DNA of 39,469 bases from CAG-217 sp963605415 (GCA_963605415.1 CAVCUL010000017.1:1-39469); one strand, 5' to 3'; positions 15,761 through 24,350 are shown, numbered from the stretch's first letter. Program-made: numbers and translations. The notes: a model not told the origin generated them from the letters alone.

Positions 15761-16870
15761 ATGTCAAAAGTCATTGTACCCTGGGATCTGATCACCAATT
15801 TTGTGACAGACGCTTTTATCGGCTACGGTATCCCGGCAGAGGACGCCAAGATCTGCACGGACATTTTGCTGGAGTCTGACCGTCGCGGCATTGAAAGCCA
15901 CGGCTGCAATCGCTTCAAGCCCATTTATCTGGACCGCATTAAGGCCGGGATCCAGAGTCCAACCACTCAGTTTGAAATTTTAAAGGAGACGCCTACCACC
16001 GCTGTGGTAGATGGCCACAACGGCATGGGCCAGGTGATCGGCCATCGGGCCATGCAGATGGCCATTGATAAGGCCAAGGAATATGGCATGGGCATGGTGG
16101 CCGTGCGCAACAGCTGCCACTACGGCATTGCCGGTTACTATGCCACCATGGCCACCAAGGCCGGCTGCATCGGCATCACCGGCACCAACGCCCGCCCCTC
16201 TGTGGCGCCCACCTTTGGTGTGGAAGGCATGTTCGGTACCAACCCGCTAACCGTAGGTATTCCCACTGACGAGGACTTTGACTTTCTCATTGACTGCGCC
16301 ACCTCCATCACCCAGAACGGCAAAATCGAGTATTACGCCCGCATTGGCGAGGATGTACACCCGGGCACAGTGATCGGTCGTGATGGCGAGCCTATTTCCG
16401 GCGACAGCGGCGAGGCGCTGAAGAAAATCCGCAGCGGCGACGCAGCGCTGACCACCCTGGGCGGTATCGGCGAAGCACTGGGCGGCTATAAAGGCTACGG
16501 CTACGCTATGGTGATCGAGTTGCTCTCCGCCGTGCTGCAAGACGGCGCCTACGGCAAGGACCTGGACGGCAAGGACGAGAACGGCAACATTCGTCCCTAT
16601 CACCTGGGCCACTTTTTCATCGCCATTGACACCGACCACTTCCTGGGCCAGGATCTGACCCGCAAAAAGGCCGGCGAAATTCTCCGCAGTGTGCGTGCCT
16701 CCCAAAAGGCACCGGGCGCCGAGCGCATTTACACCGCCGGTGAAAAAGAGTGGGAGATCTGGCAGCAGCGCAAGGACAGCGGCGTGCCCATTAACGACTC
16801 TGTGCAGAAAGAAATTTTAGAAGTTCGGGACGAGCTGGGTCTGACCCAATACAAGTTCCCTTGGGAATAA
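15761..16870 (+). CDS. Ldh2-family NAD(P)-dependent 2-hydroxyacid (malate/L-lactate-type) dehydrogenase
   Basis: 369 residues of the family PF02615 (malate/L-lactate, sulfolactate and ureidoglycolate dehydrogenases), unrelated to Rossmann-type LDH. Seen are the N-terminal SDRRGIESHGCNR, the catalytic His in NSCHYGIAGYY, GTNARPSVAPTFG and FGTNPLTVGIP, and the C-terminal GGYKGYGYAMVIELLSAVL. The substrate within the family cannot be told from sequence alone. The malic enzyme gene begins 12 nt after its stop, so malate is the most likely substrate. AAGGAGA precedes the ATG at 15761; the open frame upstream is non-conserved. Confidence 0.88.
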   Translation: MSKVIVPWDLITNFVTDAFIGYGIPAEDAKICTDILLESDRRGIESHGCNRFKPIYLDRIKAGIQSPTTQFEILKETPTTAVVDGHNGMGQVIGHRAMQMAIDKAKEYGMGMVAVRNSCHYGIAGYYATMATKAGCIGITGTNARPSVAPTFGVEGMFGTNPLTVGIPTDEDFDFLIDCATSITQNGKIEYYARIGEDVHPGTVIGRDGEPISGDSGEALKKIRSGDAALTTLGGIGEALGGYKGYGYAMVIELLSAVLQDGAYGKDLDGKDENGNIRPYHLGHFFIAIDTDHFLGQDLTRKKAGEILRSVRASQKAPGAERIYTAGEKEWEIWQQRKDSGVPINDSVQKEILEVRDELGLTQYKFPWE

Positions 16871-16882
16871 GCGAGGTTAACT

Positions 16883-18055
16883 ATGGATTACAGAAAAGAA
16901 TCATTAAAACTCCACGGTGAATGGAAAGGCAAAGTAGAAGTGGTGGCACGGGCCAAGGTGGACAACAAGGACGCCCTGTCCCTGGCCTACACCCCCGGCG
17001 TGGCCGAGCCTTGCCTGGCCATTCAGGCAGATTACAACAAAAGCTGGGAGCTGACCCGCCGCTGGAATATGGTGGCGGTGATCACCGACGGCTCTGCGGT
17101 ACTGGGTCTGGGCGACATTGGCCCGGAAGCCGGTATGCCCGTAATGGAGGGCAAGTGCGTGCTGTTTAAGGAGTTCGGCGGCGTAGACGCCTTCCCCCTG
17201 TGCGTGCGCACCAAGGATGTGGACGAATTTGTGGAGACGGTGTACAACATCAGCGGCTCTTTTGGCGGTATCAACCTAGAGGATATTGCCGCGCCCCGCT
17301 GCTTTGAGATTGAGCAGAAGCTGAAAGAGCGCTGCGATATTCCGATTTTTCACGACGATCAGCACGGCACAGCCGTTGTGGTATCCGCCGCACTGATCAA
17401 CGCTACAAAGATCACCGGCAAGCCCCTTGACCGGTGCAAGGCCGTGATCAATGGCAGCGGCGCTGCGGGCATTGCCATTGCCAAGCTGCTGCTGACGCTG
17501 GGGCTGGGCGATGTGATCCTGTGCGACCGCACCGGCGCCATTTATGAGGGCCGGGAAAAGCTGAACGCCAGCAAGGCGGAGATCGCCGCCGTGTCCAACA
17601 AAGGCAAGGTACAGGGCACCCTGGCAGACGCAGTGAAAGGCACAGACATTTTCATTGGTGTGTCTGCACCCGGCGTGCTGACCCAGGAGATGATCCGCAC
17701 CATGAACCCGGATCCCATTGTGCTGGCCATGGCCAACCCCACGCCGGAGATTCTGCCGGATGAGGCTGCCGCTGCCGGTGCCAAGATCGTGGGCACCGGG
17801 CGCTCCGACTTCCCCAACCAGATCAACAATGTGGTGGCATTCCCCGGCATCTTCCGCGGGGCGCTGGATGTGCGCGCCTCTGCCATTACCGAGAATATGA
17901 AGATCGCCGCCGCCTACGCCATTGCCTCCCTGGTCAGCGACCAGGAGTTAAAGCCGGAGTATATTCTACCCCACGCCTTTGATCAACGAATCAAGGACAC
18001 CGTAGCTACCGCTGTGGCAGAGGCCGCACGCAAGGACGGCGTGGCCCGTGTTTAA
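16883..18055 (+). CDS. NAD(P)-dependent malic enzyme (short bacterial type)
   Basis: 390 residues. It converts malate to pyruvate and CO2. It has the short-form layout without the phosphotransacetylase-like C-terminal domain: LAYTPGVAEPC at the N-terminus (catalytic Tyr), the VITDGSAVLGLGDIG segment, the metal-binding FHDDQHGTA, and the cofactor loop NGSGAAGIAIAK. The cofactor preference is uncertain. GAGGT lies before the ATG. It is co-transcribed with the Ldh2-family gene; together they interconvert oxaloacetate, malate and pyruvate if that gene acts on malate. Confidence 0.92.
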   Translation: MDYRKESLKLHGEWKGKVEVVARAKVDNKDALSLAYTPGVAEPCLAIQADYNKSWELTRRWNMVAVITDGSAVLGLGDIGPEAGMPVMEGKCVLFKEFGGVDAFPLCVRTKDVDEFVETVYNISGSFGGINLEDIAAPRCFEIEQKLKERCDIPIFHDDQHGTAVVVSAALINATKITGKPLDRCKAVINGSGAAGIAIAKLLLTLGLGDVILCDRTGAIYEGREKLNASKAEIAAVSNKGKVQGTLADAVKGTDIFIGVSAPGVLTQEMIRTMNPDPIVLAMANPTPEILPDEAAAAGAKIVGTGRSDFPNQINNVVAFPGIFRGALDVRASAITENMKIAAAYAIASLVSDQELKPEYILPHAFDQRIKDTVATAVAEAARKDGVARV

Positions 18056-18116
18056 CGGCCAAGCCTATTATAATGTTATAAGTTATATATTATAATATAG
18101 CAAAGCAATTGTTCAG

Positions 18117-18167
18117 GCGCTCTCCTCTACCGCTTCCCAGTGGCAGAACGGAGAGTGCTTGTTTTTT
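18117..18167 (+). terminator. Intrinsic terminator of the malic enzyme operon
   Basis: GCGCTCTCC (18117-18125) pairs with GGAGAGTGC (18150-18158, one G-U), followed by TTGTTTTTT. The remainder of the 18056-18380 gap holds an AT-rich stretch at 18066-18100 and the CHAP gene's control region. Confidence 0.8.
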
Positions 18168-18279
18168 GGTCTGTTTTGCGCTACTTGCGAGCAGTATTAG
18201 ACTGTAGTTGCATATCAGCGGCAATTTTGTCAAGAGAAACGGGGCAAATTTGTGGAAGTTGCTTAATTATTACAGAATG

Positions 18280-18337
18280 GTTACAAATTCGTTGTATATA
18301 TTTACTATAGATTAAAAAGTTACAAATGTGTTACAAT
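18280..18337 (+). promoter_or_regulatory. WalR(YycF)-type box and probable promoter of the CHAP gene
   Basis: On the minus strand, 18335-18319 reads TGTAAC-N5-TGTAAC, an exact fit to the WalR consensus TGTWAH-N5-TGTWAH known from Bacillus and Staphylococcus. A further half-site lies at 18280-18285. TACAAT at 18332-18337 could be the -10, with the box covering its -35 region, as for activator-dependent genes. WalR controls cell-wall hydrolases, which fits the gene downstream. Confidence 0.6.
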
Positions 18338-18380
18338 CCTCCCGTTGTTGCGGCACTGGCCCAACAAAGGGAGGTTTTTG

Positions 18381-19136
18381 ATGAAAAAGGCAATCATAGC
18401 CCTTATTTCACTGCTTATTTTTTGCATTGTGTTCCCGTCTACCGTTTCGGCAGAGTCCGCAGGGAGCGATTACAAGCCCCGACTGACGGCCCCAACCTCA
18501 GATAACGCCTATTATAACAGCAAGCTGAACCGGTACAGCCAGACCGGCTACGGTATGCCCAACTGCGTGGCCTACGCCTACGGTCGGGTGTACGAGATGA
18601 ACGGCACTGCCCCCAAAATCACCCACGGCAATGCCGGCGAATGGTGGAGTATTAACAAGCGAGGCGGCTACTACAAATACGGCAGCAAGCCTAAGGTGGG
18701 CGCAGTAGTGGTATGGAGCAACCATGTGGCCGTGGTGGAGCAGATCCACAAGGACGGCAGCATTACCATCTCCGAGTCCCACTACGGCGGCACCTATTTT
18801 GACACCAAGACCATTACAGATTACACCTATCATTACGGCCAAACTTTTTACGGCTTCATTTACACCTATCAAGGCAATACCAAAAAGAAAGCCAAAGCAT
18901 CCAAGCCGAAACAGTACACCGCTGCCAAAACCGCTGTAACCGCACCGGAGGAGCAGGAGCAGGTATTCCGTATGTTGGAGATTGACGACGGCAAGGCCGG
19001 TACCCAGTCCATCGTGCACAACGACAAGCTGCTGCAGCTGTCAGCCGCTAGCCATTCCACGAAAAAAGCGGACGCAGAAAAACGCGCTGCCACACAAAAA
19101 GCGGCTAAACAAACCGCAGAAAAGTCCGTTGCATAA
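18381..19136 (+). CDS. Secreted CHAP-domain peptidoglycan hydrolase
   Basis: 251 residues with a clear signal peptide (MKKAIIALISLLIFCIVFPS, likely cut after VSA at 24). The CHAP domain spans about 38-165 with catalytic Cys62 in GMPNCVAYAYGR, His115 in WSNHVAVVE and a Glu/His pair in ISESHYGG (about 130-137). CHAP enzymes cut peptide or amide bonds of peptidoglycan. The C-terminal 80 residues are Lys/Ala/Thr/Gln-rich and low in complexity, like a wall-binding or linker tail, with no recognised anchor. GGGAGG precedes the ATG at 18381. A WalR-like box lies upstream. It is a single-gene transcript. Confidence 0.88.
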   Translation: MKKAIIALISLLIFCIVFPSTVSAESAGSDYKPRLTAPTSDNAYYNSKLNRYSQTGYGMPNCVAYAYGRVYEMNGTAPKITHGNAGEWWSINKRGGYYKYGSKPKVGAVVVWSNHVAVVEQIHKDGSITISESHYGGTYFDTKTITDYTYHYGQTFYGFIYTYQGNTKKKAKASKPKQYTAAKTAVTAPEEQEQVFRMLEIDDGKAGTQSIVHNDKLLQLSAASHSTKKADAEKRAATQKAAKQTAEKSVA

Positions 19137-19154
19137 AATAGTGAGCCGGGTAAC

Positions 19155-19180
19155 GGCTCGATGTGGGCATCGAGCCCTAC
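19155..19180 (-). repeat. REP-like hairpin, GTAGGG-headed
   Basis: On the minus strand GTAGGG is followed by a hairpin whose constant core is CGATGCCCACATCG and whose outer arm here is GGCT/AGCC. It is the first of seven window copies of this core type. Confidence 0.8.
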
Positions 19181-19191
19181 ATTTACCGATC

Positions 19192-19297
19192 AGGCTCCCT
19201 TGTAAAGGGGGACTCCCCACGGTGTGGGGAGATGTCGCGCAGCGACAGAGGGGACGGGCGCCGGTTAGGCGCTGTCAGCGCAGCTGACTGAGGGATT
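19192..19297 (+). repeat. About 105-bp multi-hairpin intergenic element, copy 1
   Basis: It begins AGGCTCCCTTGTAAAGGG and ends TGACTGAGGGATT. Three inner hairpins are visible: CTCCCCAC/GTGGGGAG, GGCGCC/GGCGC and GTCAGC-GCA-GCTGAC. A fourth, TGTCGC-GCA-GCGACA, is identical in both copies. Copy 2 lies at 27901-28004. It has no coding capacity worth calling. Confidence 0.85.
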
Positions 19298-19305
19298 TAC
19301 CATTT

Positions 19306-19332
19306 AGAGCACCCGATGGGGTGCTCTTTTTT
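19306..19332 (+). terminator. Intrinsic terminator, likely end of the CHAP transcript
   Basis: AGAGCACCC (19306-19314) pairs with GGGTGCTCT (19318-19326) around GAT, followed by six T. It lies 170 nt after the CHAP stop, so both repeats above would be in that transcript. Confidence 0.8.
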
Positions 19333-19360
19333 GTCACTATGCAACTGAGGGAATAAATGC

Positions 19361-19386
19361 GGGCCGATGTGGGCATCGACCCCTAC
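19361..19386 (-). repeat. REP-like hairpin, GTAGGG-headed
   Basis: Same core as the 19155 copy, with outer arms GGGC and ACCC and one mismatch. The rest of 19333-19518 is AT-rich and holds nothing else I can name. Confidence 0.75.
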
Positions 19387-19521
19387 ATTTTAATTGATTC
19401 AATAAATTGAATTTTGCAGCACCGCAAGCAATCGTATTCCGTATAAATTCGGCAGCAAGTTCTTACTTATCAACAAAAAATGAAAAAGCCGTGAATTTTT
19501 TTAGATTTTGCAAAAAAGGTG

Positions 19522-19550
19522 TTGACAAAACGGCAAAATAGATATAATAT
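19522..19550 (+). promoter_or_regulatory. Promoter of the heat-shock operon
   Basis: TTGACA (19522-19527) with TATAAT (19543-19548; 15-nt spacer) or TAATAT (19545-19550; 17 nt). The CIRCE operator begins just downstream at the expected transcription start. Confidence 0.8.
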
Positions 19551-19558
19551 AAAGACAG

Positions 19559-19585
19559 TTAGCACTCAGGTGCATAGAGTGCTAA
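19559..19585 (+). promoter_or_regulatory. CIRCE operator (HrcA binding site)
   Basis: A perfect TTAGCACTC-N9-GAGTGCTAA inverted repeat, the CIRCE consensus. HrcA, encoded immediately downstream, binds it to repress the operon and is released on heat or unfolded-protein stress. Confidence 0.97.
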
Positions 19586-19608
19586 CGCAGAAAAGGACGG
19601 TGAAAGGA

Positions 19609-20646
19609 ATGCTTGGTGAACGCAGAGCCGCAATACTCCGCCTGATTATTGAGTATTACATCAAGACAGGCGAGCCCATCGGCTCCAAGACCTTATGCAA
19701 CCTTTTGCCCTATGCTGTATCCAGCGCCACCATTCGCAACGAGATGGCACATCTGAGCAATCTGGGCTACCTGGAACAGCGCCACACCAGCGGCGGCCGT
19801 GTGCCGGGCAAGAATGCCTACCGCTTTTATGTGGACCACCTGATGGAGCCTAAGGCCCTGTCCCCTTATGAGGCAGCCAAGATCGATGAACGCCTGTCTG
19901 TCAATGCCGGAGACGCACAGCGCCTGCTGGCAGACGCGGCGGATCTGCTGGCAGACGCCACCCACTGCGCCGCCTTTAGCTGCGCGTTGGCAGACGCCGG
20001 TGATGTGATCCAGGGCGTACAACTGATCCCAGCCGGAGGCGGCCGGGCCATGTTGGTGATGCTCACTGCCGGCGGGCGCATCAAGTCCTCTATTTGCCGG
20101 CTCAGTTGCCCGGCGGACGACGGGTTTATGGCCGCCTTTTACGATGTGGTGCACAGCGTATTCATCGGCACCCGGCTCAGCGATGTAAGCATCGCCACGG
20201 TGCAAAGCACAGCCGTTGCCCTAGGCAGCCGCATTTTTGATATGCTGCCGGTACTCAGCAGCCTGTGTGCTCTGTGCACGGAGACGCGACAGGACAGCCT
20301 GCTCTTTGCCGGAGAGACCAATTTGCTCTCCCACGAGGAGTTTGGCAACGAAGTTTACAAGCTGCTGACCTTTCTCACCAACCGACCCCGTTTTTTGACC
20401 CTGGCCAAGCAATTCGCTGACGCCCCGGCCCAAAGCGCTCTGTTTATCGGTGAGGAGAACCCATATTTTGAGCTGAAAAATACAGCTACCATACTGTGCA
20501 GTCTGCACTACAACAGCCAGCAGCGTGCGGTACTGGGCGTGATCGGCTCCACCCGTATGGACTACGCCACCATTGTGCCCCGCGCACAGTATATTATGAA
20601 TAAAACCACAGATCTTCTTGCACAGGGAGGTATAACCAATGGCTAA
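19609..20646 (+). CDS. hrcA: Heat-inducible transcription repressor HrcA
   Basis: 345 residues. The N-terminal winged helix (about 1-75) has the family's RRAAILRLIIEYYIKTGEPIGSK, SSATIRNEM and LEQRHTSGGRVP. The GAF-like middle and C-terminal dimerisation parts follow, with GVIGSTRMDYATIVP near the end. I chose the ATG at 19609, 23 nt after CIRCE, with GGTGAAAGG before it. It represses its own operon through the CIRCE site. The stop overlaps grpE by 8 nt. Confidence 0.95.
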   Translation: MLGERRAAILRLIIEYYIKTGEPIGSKTLCNLLPYAVSSATIRNEMAHLSNLGYLEQRHTSGGRVPGKNAYRFYVDHLMEPKALSPYEAAKIDERLSVNAGDAQRLLADAADLLADATHCAAFSCALADAGDVIQGVQLIPAGGGRAMLVMLTAGGRIKSSICRLSCPADDGFMAAFYDVVHSVFIGTRLSDVSIATVQSTAVALGSRIFDMLPVLSSLCALCTETRQDSLLFAGETNLLSHEEFGNEVYKLLTFLTNRPRFLTLAKQFADAPAQSALFIGEENPYFELKNTATILCSLHYNSQQRAVLGVIGSTRMDYATIVPRAQYIMNKTTDLLAQGGITNG

Positions 20647-21193
20647 AAAGAAGCAGGCAGAAGAAAAGCCGGACACCAAGGCCAACGCTGTCGAAACGGA
20701 AACCGAGCCCACACCGCCACAGGCGGAGGAAGAAACAACCACCACTAACGAAAATGAAACAGAGACGCTGGCAAAAGAGTTGACAGATACAAAAGAGCAG
20801 CTGCTGCGACTGACGGCGGAATATGCCAACTTTCGCAAGCGCAGCGATAAAGAAAAGGGCGACACTTATGCCTACGCCAGTGGCAAAACCGTGGAGGCAT
20901 TTCTCCCGGTGTTTGACAATCTGGAGCGGGCGCTAAACGCCACCCAGCAAAACTTTGAGGGCCTGCAAAAGGGCGTGCAAATGACCTTTGACGGTCTGAC
21001 TGCCACCCTGGAGAAGCTGGGCGTCACCGCTTACGGTGCCCCGGGTGACACCTTTGACCCCAACCTACACCATGCAGTGATGCATGTGGAGGATGAGAAC
21101 CTGGATGAAAATGTCATTACCGATGTTTTTCAACGGGGATATAAAATGGATGATCGGATCATCCGACCGGCAATGGTCAAAACAGCAAATTAA
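20639..21193 (+). CDS. grpE: Nucleotide exchange factor GrpE
   Basis: 184 residues. An acidic, disordered N-terminus (about 1-45) leads into the long helix 'LAKELTDTKEQLLRLTAEYANFRKR', then the beta domain ending VFQRGYKMDDRIIRPAMVKTAN, the family signature. It releases ADP from DnaK and acts as a dimer in the cytoplasm. GGGAGGT precedes the ATG, which lies inside the end of hrcA. It ends 23 nt before dnaK. Confidence 0.95.
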   Translation: MAKKKQAEEKPDTKANAVETETEPTPPQAEEETTTTNENETETLAKELTDTKEQLLRLTAEYANFRKRSDKEKGDTYAYASGKTVEAFLPVFDNLERALNATQQNFEGLQKGVQMTFDGLTATLEKLGVTAYGAPGDTFDPNLHHAVMHVEDENLDENVITDVFQRGYKMDDRIIRPAMVKTAN

Positions 21194-21216
21194 CAATTCA
21201 CAGGAGGTATTCCATT

Positions 21217-23058
21217 ATGTCTAAGATTATTGGTATTGATTTAGGTACAACAAACAGCTGCGTCAGCGTGATCGAGGGCGGCGAAGCCGTAGTAATCCCC
21301 AACGCTGAAGGTGCGCGCACCACCCCGTCCGTGGTAGCATTTAGCAAGGACGGCGAGCGCATGGTTGGCAATGTGGCCAAGCGCCAGGCGATCACCAACC
21401 CGGAGCGCACCATTTCTTCCATCAAGCGCCACATGGGCTCCGACTACAAAGTCAACATTGATGGCAAAGCTTACACCCCCCAGGAGATCAGCGCTATCAT
21501 TCTGCAAAAGCTGAAGAGCGACGCAGAGAGCTACCTGGGCGACAAGGTAACGGAAGCGGTCATCACCGTGCCCGCTTACTTTACAGATGCACAGCGCCAG
21601 GCCACCAAGGACGCCGGCAAGATCGCCGGTATGGAAGTAAAGCGTATTATCAACGAGCCTACCGCTGCGGCACTGGCCTTTGGTATTGACCAGGAGAACG
21701 ACCAGAAAGTCATGGTTTACGACCTGGGCGGCGGCACATTCGATGTATCCATCATCGAGATGGGCGACGGCGTGCAGGAAGTGCTGGCAACTGCCGGTAA
21801 CAACCACTTGGGTGGCGATGACTTTGATAAGAAGATTATGGACTGGCTGGTTGCCGAGTTCAAGAAAGAACAGGGCATTGATCTGTCCGGCGACAAGATG
21901 GCCATGCAGCGCATTAAGGAAGCCGCTGAGAAGGCCAAGATCGACCTGTCCGGTATGACCACGGCCCAGATCTCTCTGCCCTTCATCACCGCAGACGCCA
22001 CCGGCCCCAAACACATGGAGACCACCCTGTCCAGAGCCAAGTTTAACGAAATGACCGCAGACTTGGTAGAGGCCACCATGGGCCCGGTGCGCCAGGCTAT
22101 GAGTGACTCCGGCCTGTCCATGAACGACATTGACAAGATCCTGCTGGTAGGCGGTTCCACCCGTATTCCCGCCGTACAGGAAGCCATTAAGAAGTTCAGC
22201 GGCAAAGAGCCGTTTAAGGGCATCAACCCGGATGAGTGCGTTGCCATGGGCGCTGCCCTGCAAGGTGGCGTACTGGGCGGCGATGTAAAGGGTTTGCTGC
22301 TGCTGGATGTAACGCCCCTGTCCCTGGGTATTGAAACCATGGGCGGCGTAAACACCGTGATCATTGAGCGCAACACCACCATTCCCACCAAGAAGAGCCA
22401 GATCTTCTCCACCGCAGCAGACAACCAGACCTCCGTTGAGGTGCATGTGCTGCAAGGTGAGCGTGAGTTCGCCAAGGACAACAAAACCCTGGGCATGTTC
22501 CATCTGGACGGCATTATGCCCGCCCGCCGCGGTGTGCCCCAGATCGAAGTGACCTTTGATATTGACTCCAACGGCATTGTGCATGTAAGTGCCAAGGACC
22601 TGGGTACCGGCAAGGAGCAGCACATCAGCATTACCGCCTCCTCCAACATGAGCAAAGAGGACATTGACAAGGCGGTGAAGGAAGCAGAGCAGTTCGCAGC
22701 CGAGGATAAGAAGAAGAGAGAGGCCGTGGACCTGCGCAACAACGCAGACCAGATGGTTTACCAGACCGAGAAGCTGCTCAGCGAGAACGGCGACAAGTTC
22801 AGCGATGACGACAAGAGCGCCCTGAACACCAAGCTGGACGCACTGAAAGAAGCACTGAAGGGCGAAAACACGGACGCCATTAAGAGCGCCGAGGAGGACC
22901 TGACCAACAAGTTCTACGAAGTGTCTCAGAAGATCTATGAAGCCACCCAGGGCGCACAGGGCCCCCAGCCCGGCGCAGCACCCGGTGCAGACGCAGCACA
23001 GGGCGGCAATGACGCCGGTTACACCGACGCAGACTACACCGAGGTGGACGATAACTAA
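21217..23058 (+). CDS. dnaK: Chaperone DnaK (Hsp70)
   Basis: 613 residues. The ATPase domain carries GIDLGTTNSCV (about 5-15), YDLGGGTFDVSI and LVGGSTRIPAVQ. The substrate-binding domain begins after the linker 'VLLLDVTPLSLGIETMGG'-type segment. The C-terminal tail is Ala/Gly/Gln-rich and ends DADYTEVDDN, a normal DnaK end. As in Gram-positive DnaK, the loop present in E. coli near residue 80 is absent and the protein is shorter than 638. AGGAGGT precedes the ATG. Confidence 0.97.
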   Translation: MSKIIGIDLGTTNSCVSVIEGGEAVVIPNAEGARTTPSVVAFSKDGERMVGNVAKRQAITNPERTISSIKRHMGSDYKVNIDGKAYTPQEISAIILQKLKSDAESYLGDKVTEAVITVPAYFTDAQRQATKDAGKIAGMEVKRIINEPTAAALAFGIDQENDQKVMVYDLGGGTFDVSIIEMGDGVQEVLATAGNNHLGGDDFDKKIMDWLVAEFKKEQGIDLSGDKMAMQRIKEAAEKAKIDLSGMTTAQISLPFITADATGPKHMETTLSRAKFNEMTADLVEATMGPVRQAMSDSGLSMNDIDKILLVGGSTRIPAVQEAIKKFSGKEPFKGINPDECVAMGAALQGGVLGGDVKGLLLLDVTPLSLGIETMGGVNTVIIERNTTIPTKKSQIFSTAADNQTSVEVHVLQGEREFAKDNKTLGMFHLDGIMPARRGVPQIEVTFDIDSNGIVHVSAKDLGTGKEQHISITASSNMSKEDIDKAVKEAEQFAAEDKKKREAVDLRNNADQMVYQTEKLLSENGDKFSDDDKSALNTKLDALKEALKGENTDAIKSAEEDLTNKFYEVSQKIYEATQGAQGPQPGAAPGADAAQGGNDAGYTDADYTEVDDN

Positions 23059-23075
23059 TCTCCCTCGGCAACGGC

Positions 23076-23109
23076 GGCAGGCAGTAATACACCCGTATTG
23101 CTGCCTGCC
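23076..23109 (+). other. Strong hairpin in the dnaK-dnaJ gap
   Basis: GGCAGGCAG (23076-23084) pairs with CTGCCTGCC (23101-23109), extended by TAATAC/GTATTG with mismatches. No T-run follows, so it is more likely an mRNA-stabilising or partly attenuating structure than a full terminator. Confidence 0.7.
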
Positions 23110-23152
23110 TATACCGTTATCTATAATCAAAATCTAAACGACGGAGGCTACT

Positions 23153-24307
23153 ATGCCTGAAGAAAAACGAGATTACTACGAGGTGCTGGGCGTAAGCAAA
23201 GGCGCCTCGGAGGACGACATCAAGAAAGCATATCGCAAAACCGCCAAAAAGTACCACCCGGATCTGCACCCGGACGACCCGGTGGCCGAGGCCAAATTTA
23301 AGGAATGCAACGAGGCCTACGAGGTACTGAGCGATCCACAGAAAAAAAACCGCTACGACCAGTTTGGCTTTGCCGGGGTGGATCCGAACTACGGCGCCGG
23401 ACAAGGCGGCTACGGCAGCGGTTTTGGCTTTGACGGCAGCGACATTGACCTGGGCGACATTTTCTCCTCCATCTTTGGCGGTGGAGGCGGTGGCTTCGGC
23501 TTTGGCGGGCGCAATCCAAACGCGTCGGCGCGGGGTCGGGACGTACGCGCCTCTGTAACCCTGACCTTTGAAGAAGCAGCCAAGGGCTGCAAAAAAACCG
23601 TTCGTACCCAGCGGATTGAGGACTGTTCCGCCTGCGGCGGCTCCGGCGCGGCCAAAGGCACCAGTCCCAAGACCTGCCCGGACTGTCAAGGGCGCGGTGT
23701 GGTGAATGTGCAGCAGCGCACCGCCTTTGGCGTAATGAACAGCCAGCACACCTGCTCGAGATGCGGCGGCCGGGGCAAAATCGTAGACACCCCCTGCCAA
23801 AAATGCGGCGGCAAGGGTAAGGTGCGTGCGGCGCGGCAAATTGAGATTAACATTCCCGCCGGTATTGACGACGGCCAGGTGGTGACTGTGCGCGGCAACG
23901 GCGACGCCGGACTGAACGGCGGCCCTGCCGGTGATCTGCACATTGAAGTACGGATTAAGAAGCACAAGGACTTTAGCCGAGACGGCTTTAATGTGTGGTA
24001 CAACAAGCATGTAAGCATTACCGAGGCCACCCTGGGCGCAGAATTACAAGTGCCCACTCTGGACGGAGATGTAAAATATAATATGCCTGCCGGCACCCAG
24101 CCTGGCGAGGTGTTCAAACTCAAGGGCAAGGGTATTCAGCGACTGAACAGTGTGGGCAAGGGCGACGAGTATGTACAGATTATTGTAGATATTCCCACCG
24201 GACTGACCCACGAGCAAAAAGAGCTGCTGCGTGCTTTTGACAAAAGCTACACACCCCCAAAAAACCCGCCAAAAGAAGGCTTTTTTGATAAGTTCAAGAA
24301 AAAATAA
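23153..24307 (+). CDS. dnaJ: Chaperone DnaJ (Hsp40)
   Basis: 384 residues with all DnaJ parts: J-domain (about 4-70) with the HPD tripeptide in KYHPDLHP, a Gly/Phe-rich linker (about 80-125), four CxxCxGxG zinc repeats (CSACGGSG, CPDCQGRG, CSRCGGRG, CQKCGGKG) and the C-terminal substrate domains. It stimulates DnaK ATPase and delivers clients. The start ATG follows GGAGG. It is the last gene of the CIRCE operon and is followed by a terminator. Confidence 0.97.
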   Translation: MPEEKRDYYEVLGVSKGASEDDIKKAYRKTAKKYHPDLHPDDPVAEAKFKECNEAYEVLSDPQKKNRYDQFGFAGVDPNYGAGQGGYGSGFGFDGSDIDLGDIFSSIFGGGGGGFGFGGRNPNASARGRDVRASVTLTFEEAAKGCKKTVRTQRIEDCSACGGSGAAKGTSPKTCPDCQGRGVVNVQQRTAFGVMNSQHTCSRCGGRGKIVDTPCQKCGGKGKVRAARQIEINIPAGIDDGQVVTVRGNGDAGLNGGPAGDLHIEVRIKKHKDFSRDGFNVWYNKHVSITEATLGAELQVPTLDGDVKYNMPAGTQPGEVFKLKGKGIQRLNSVGKGDEYVQIIVDIPTGLTHEQKELLRAFDKSYTPPKNPPKEGFFDKFKKK

Positions 24308-24320
24308 GCATAAAGAAATA

Positions 24321-24350
24321 AGCGCATTGCAAGGCTTGCAATGCGCTTTT
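24321..24350. terminator. Bidirectional terminator between dnaJ and the convergent small gene
   Basis: A 13-bp perfect stem, AGCGCATTGCAAG (24321-24333) with CTTGCAATGCGCT (24335-24347), then TTT. On the minus strand the run is less clear. Confidence 0.8.

Noticed and set aside
18066..18100. AT-rich palindromic stretch as a replication or attachment site
   Set aside because: No DnaA boxes or tRNA end nearby; simply low-complexity TATAA repeats after malic enzyme.
18170..18380. c-di-AMP (ydaO) riboswitch before the CHAP gene
   Set aside because: I looked for its conserved core because such genes often have it, but saw no matching paired elements; the WalR-like box explains the region better.
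21241..23130. 629-codon open frame antisense to dnaK
   Set aside because: Mirror of a gene with strong codon bias and GC-rich third positions; low-complexity hydrophobic/His/Gly content, no ribosome binding site, and dnaK is certain.
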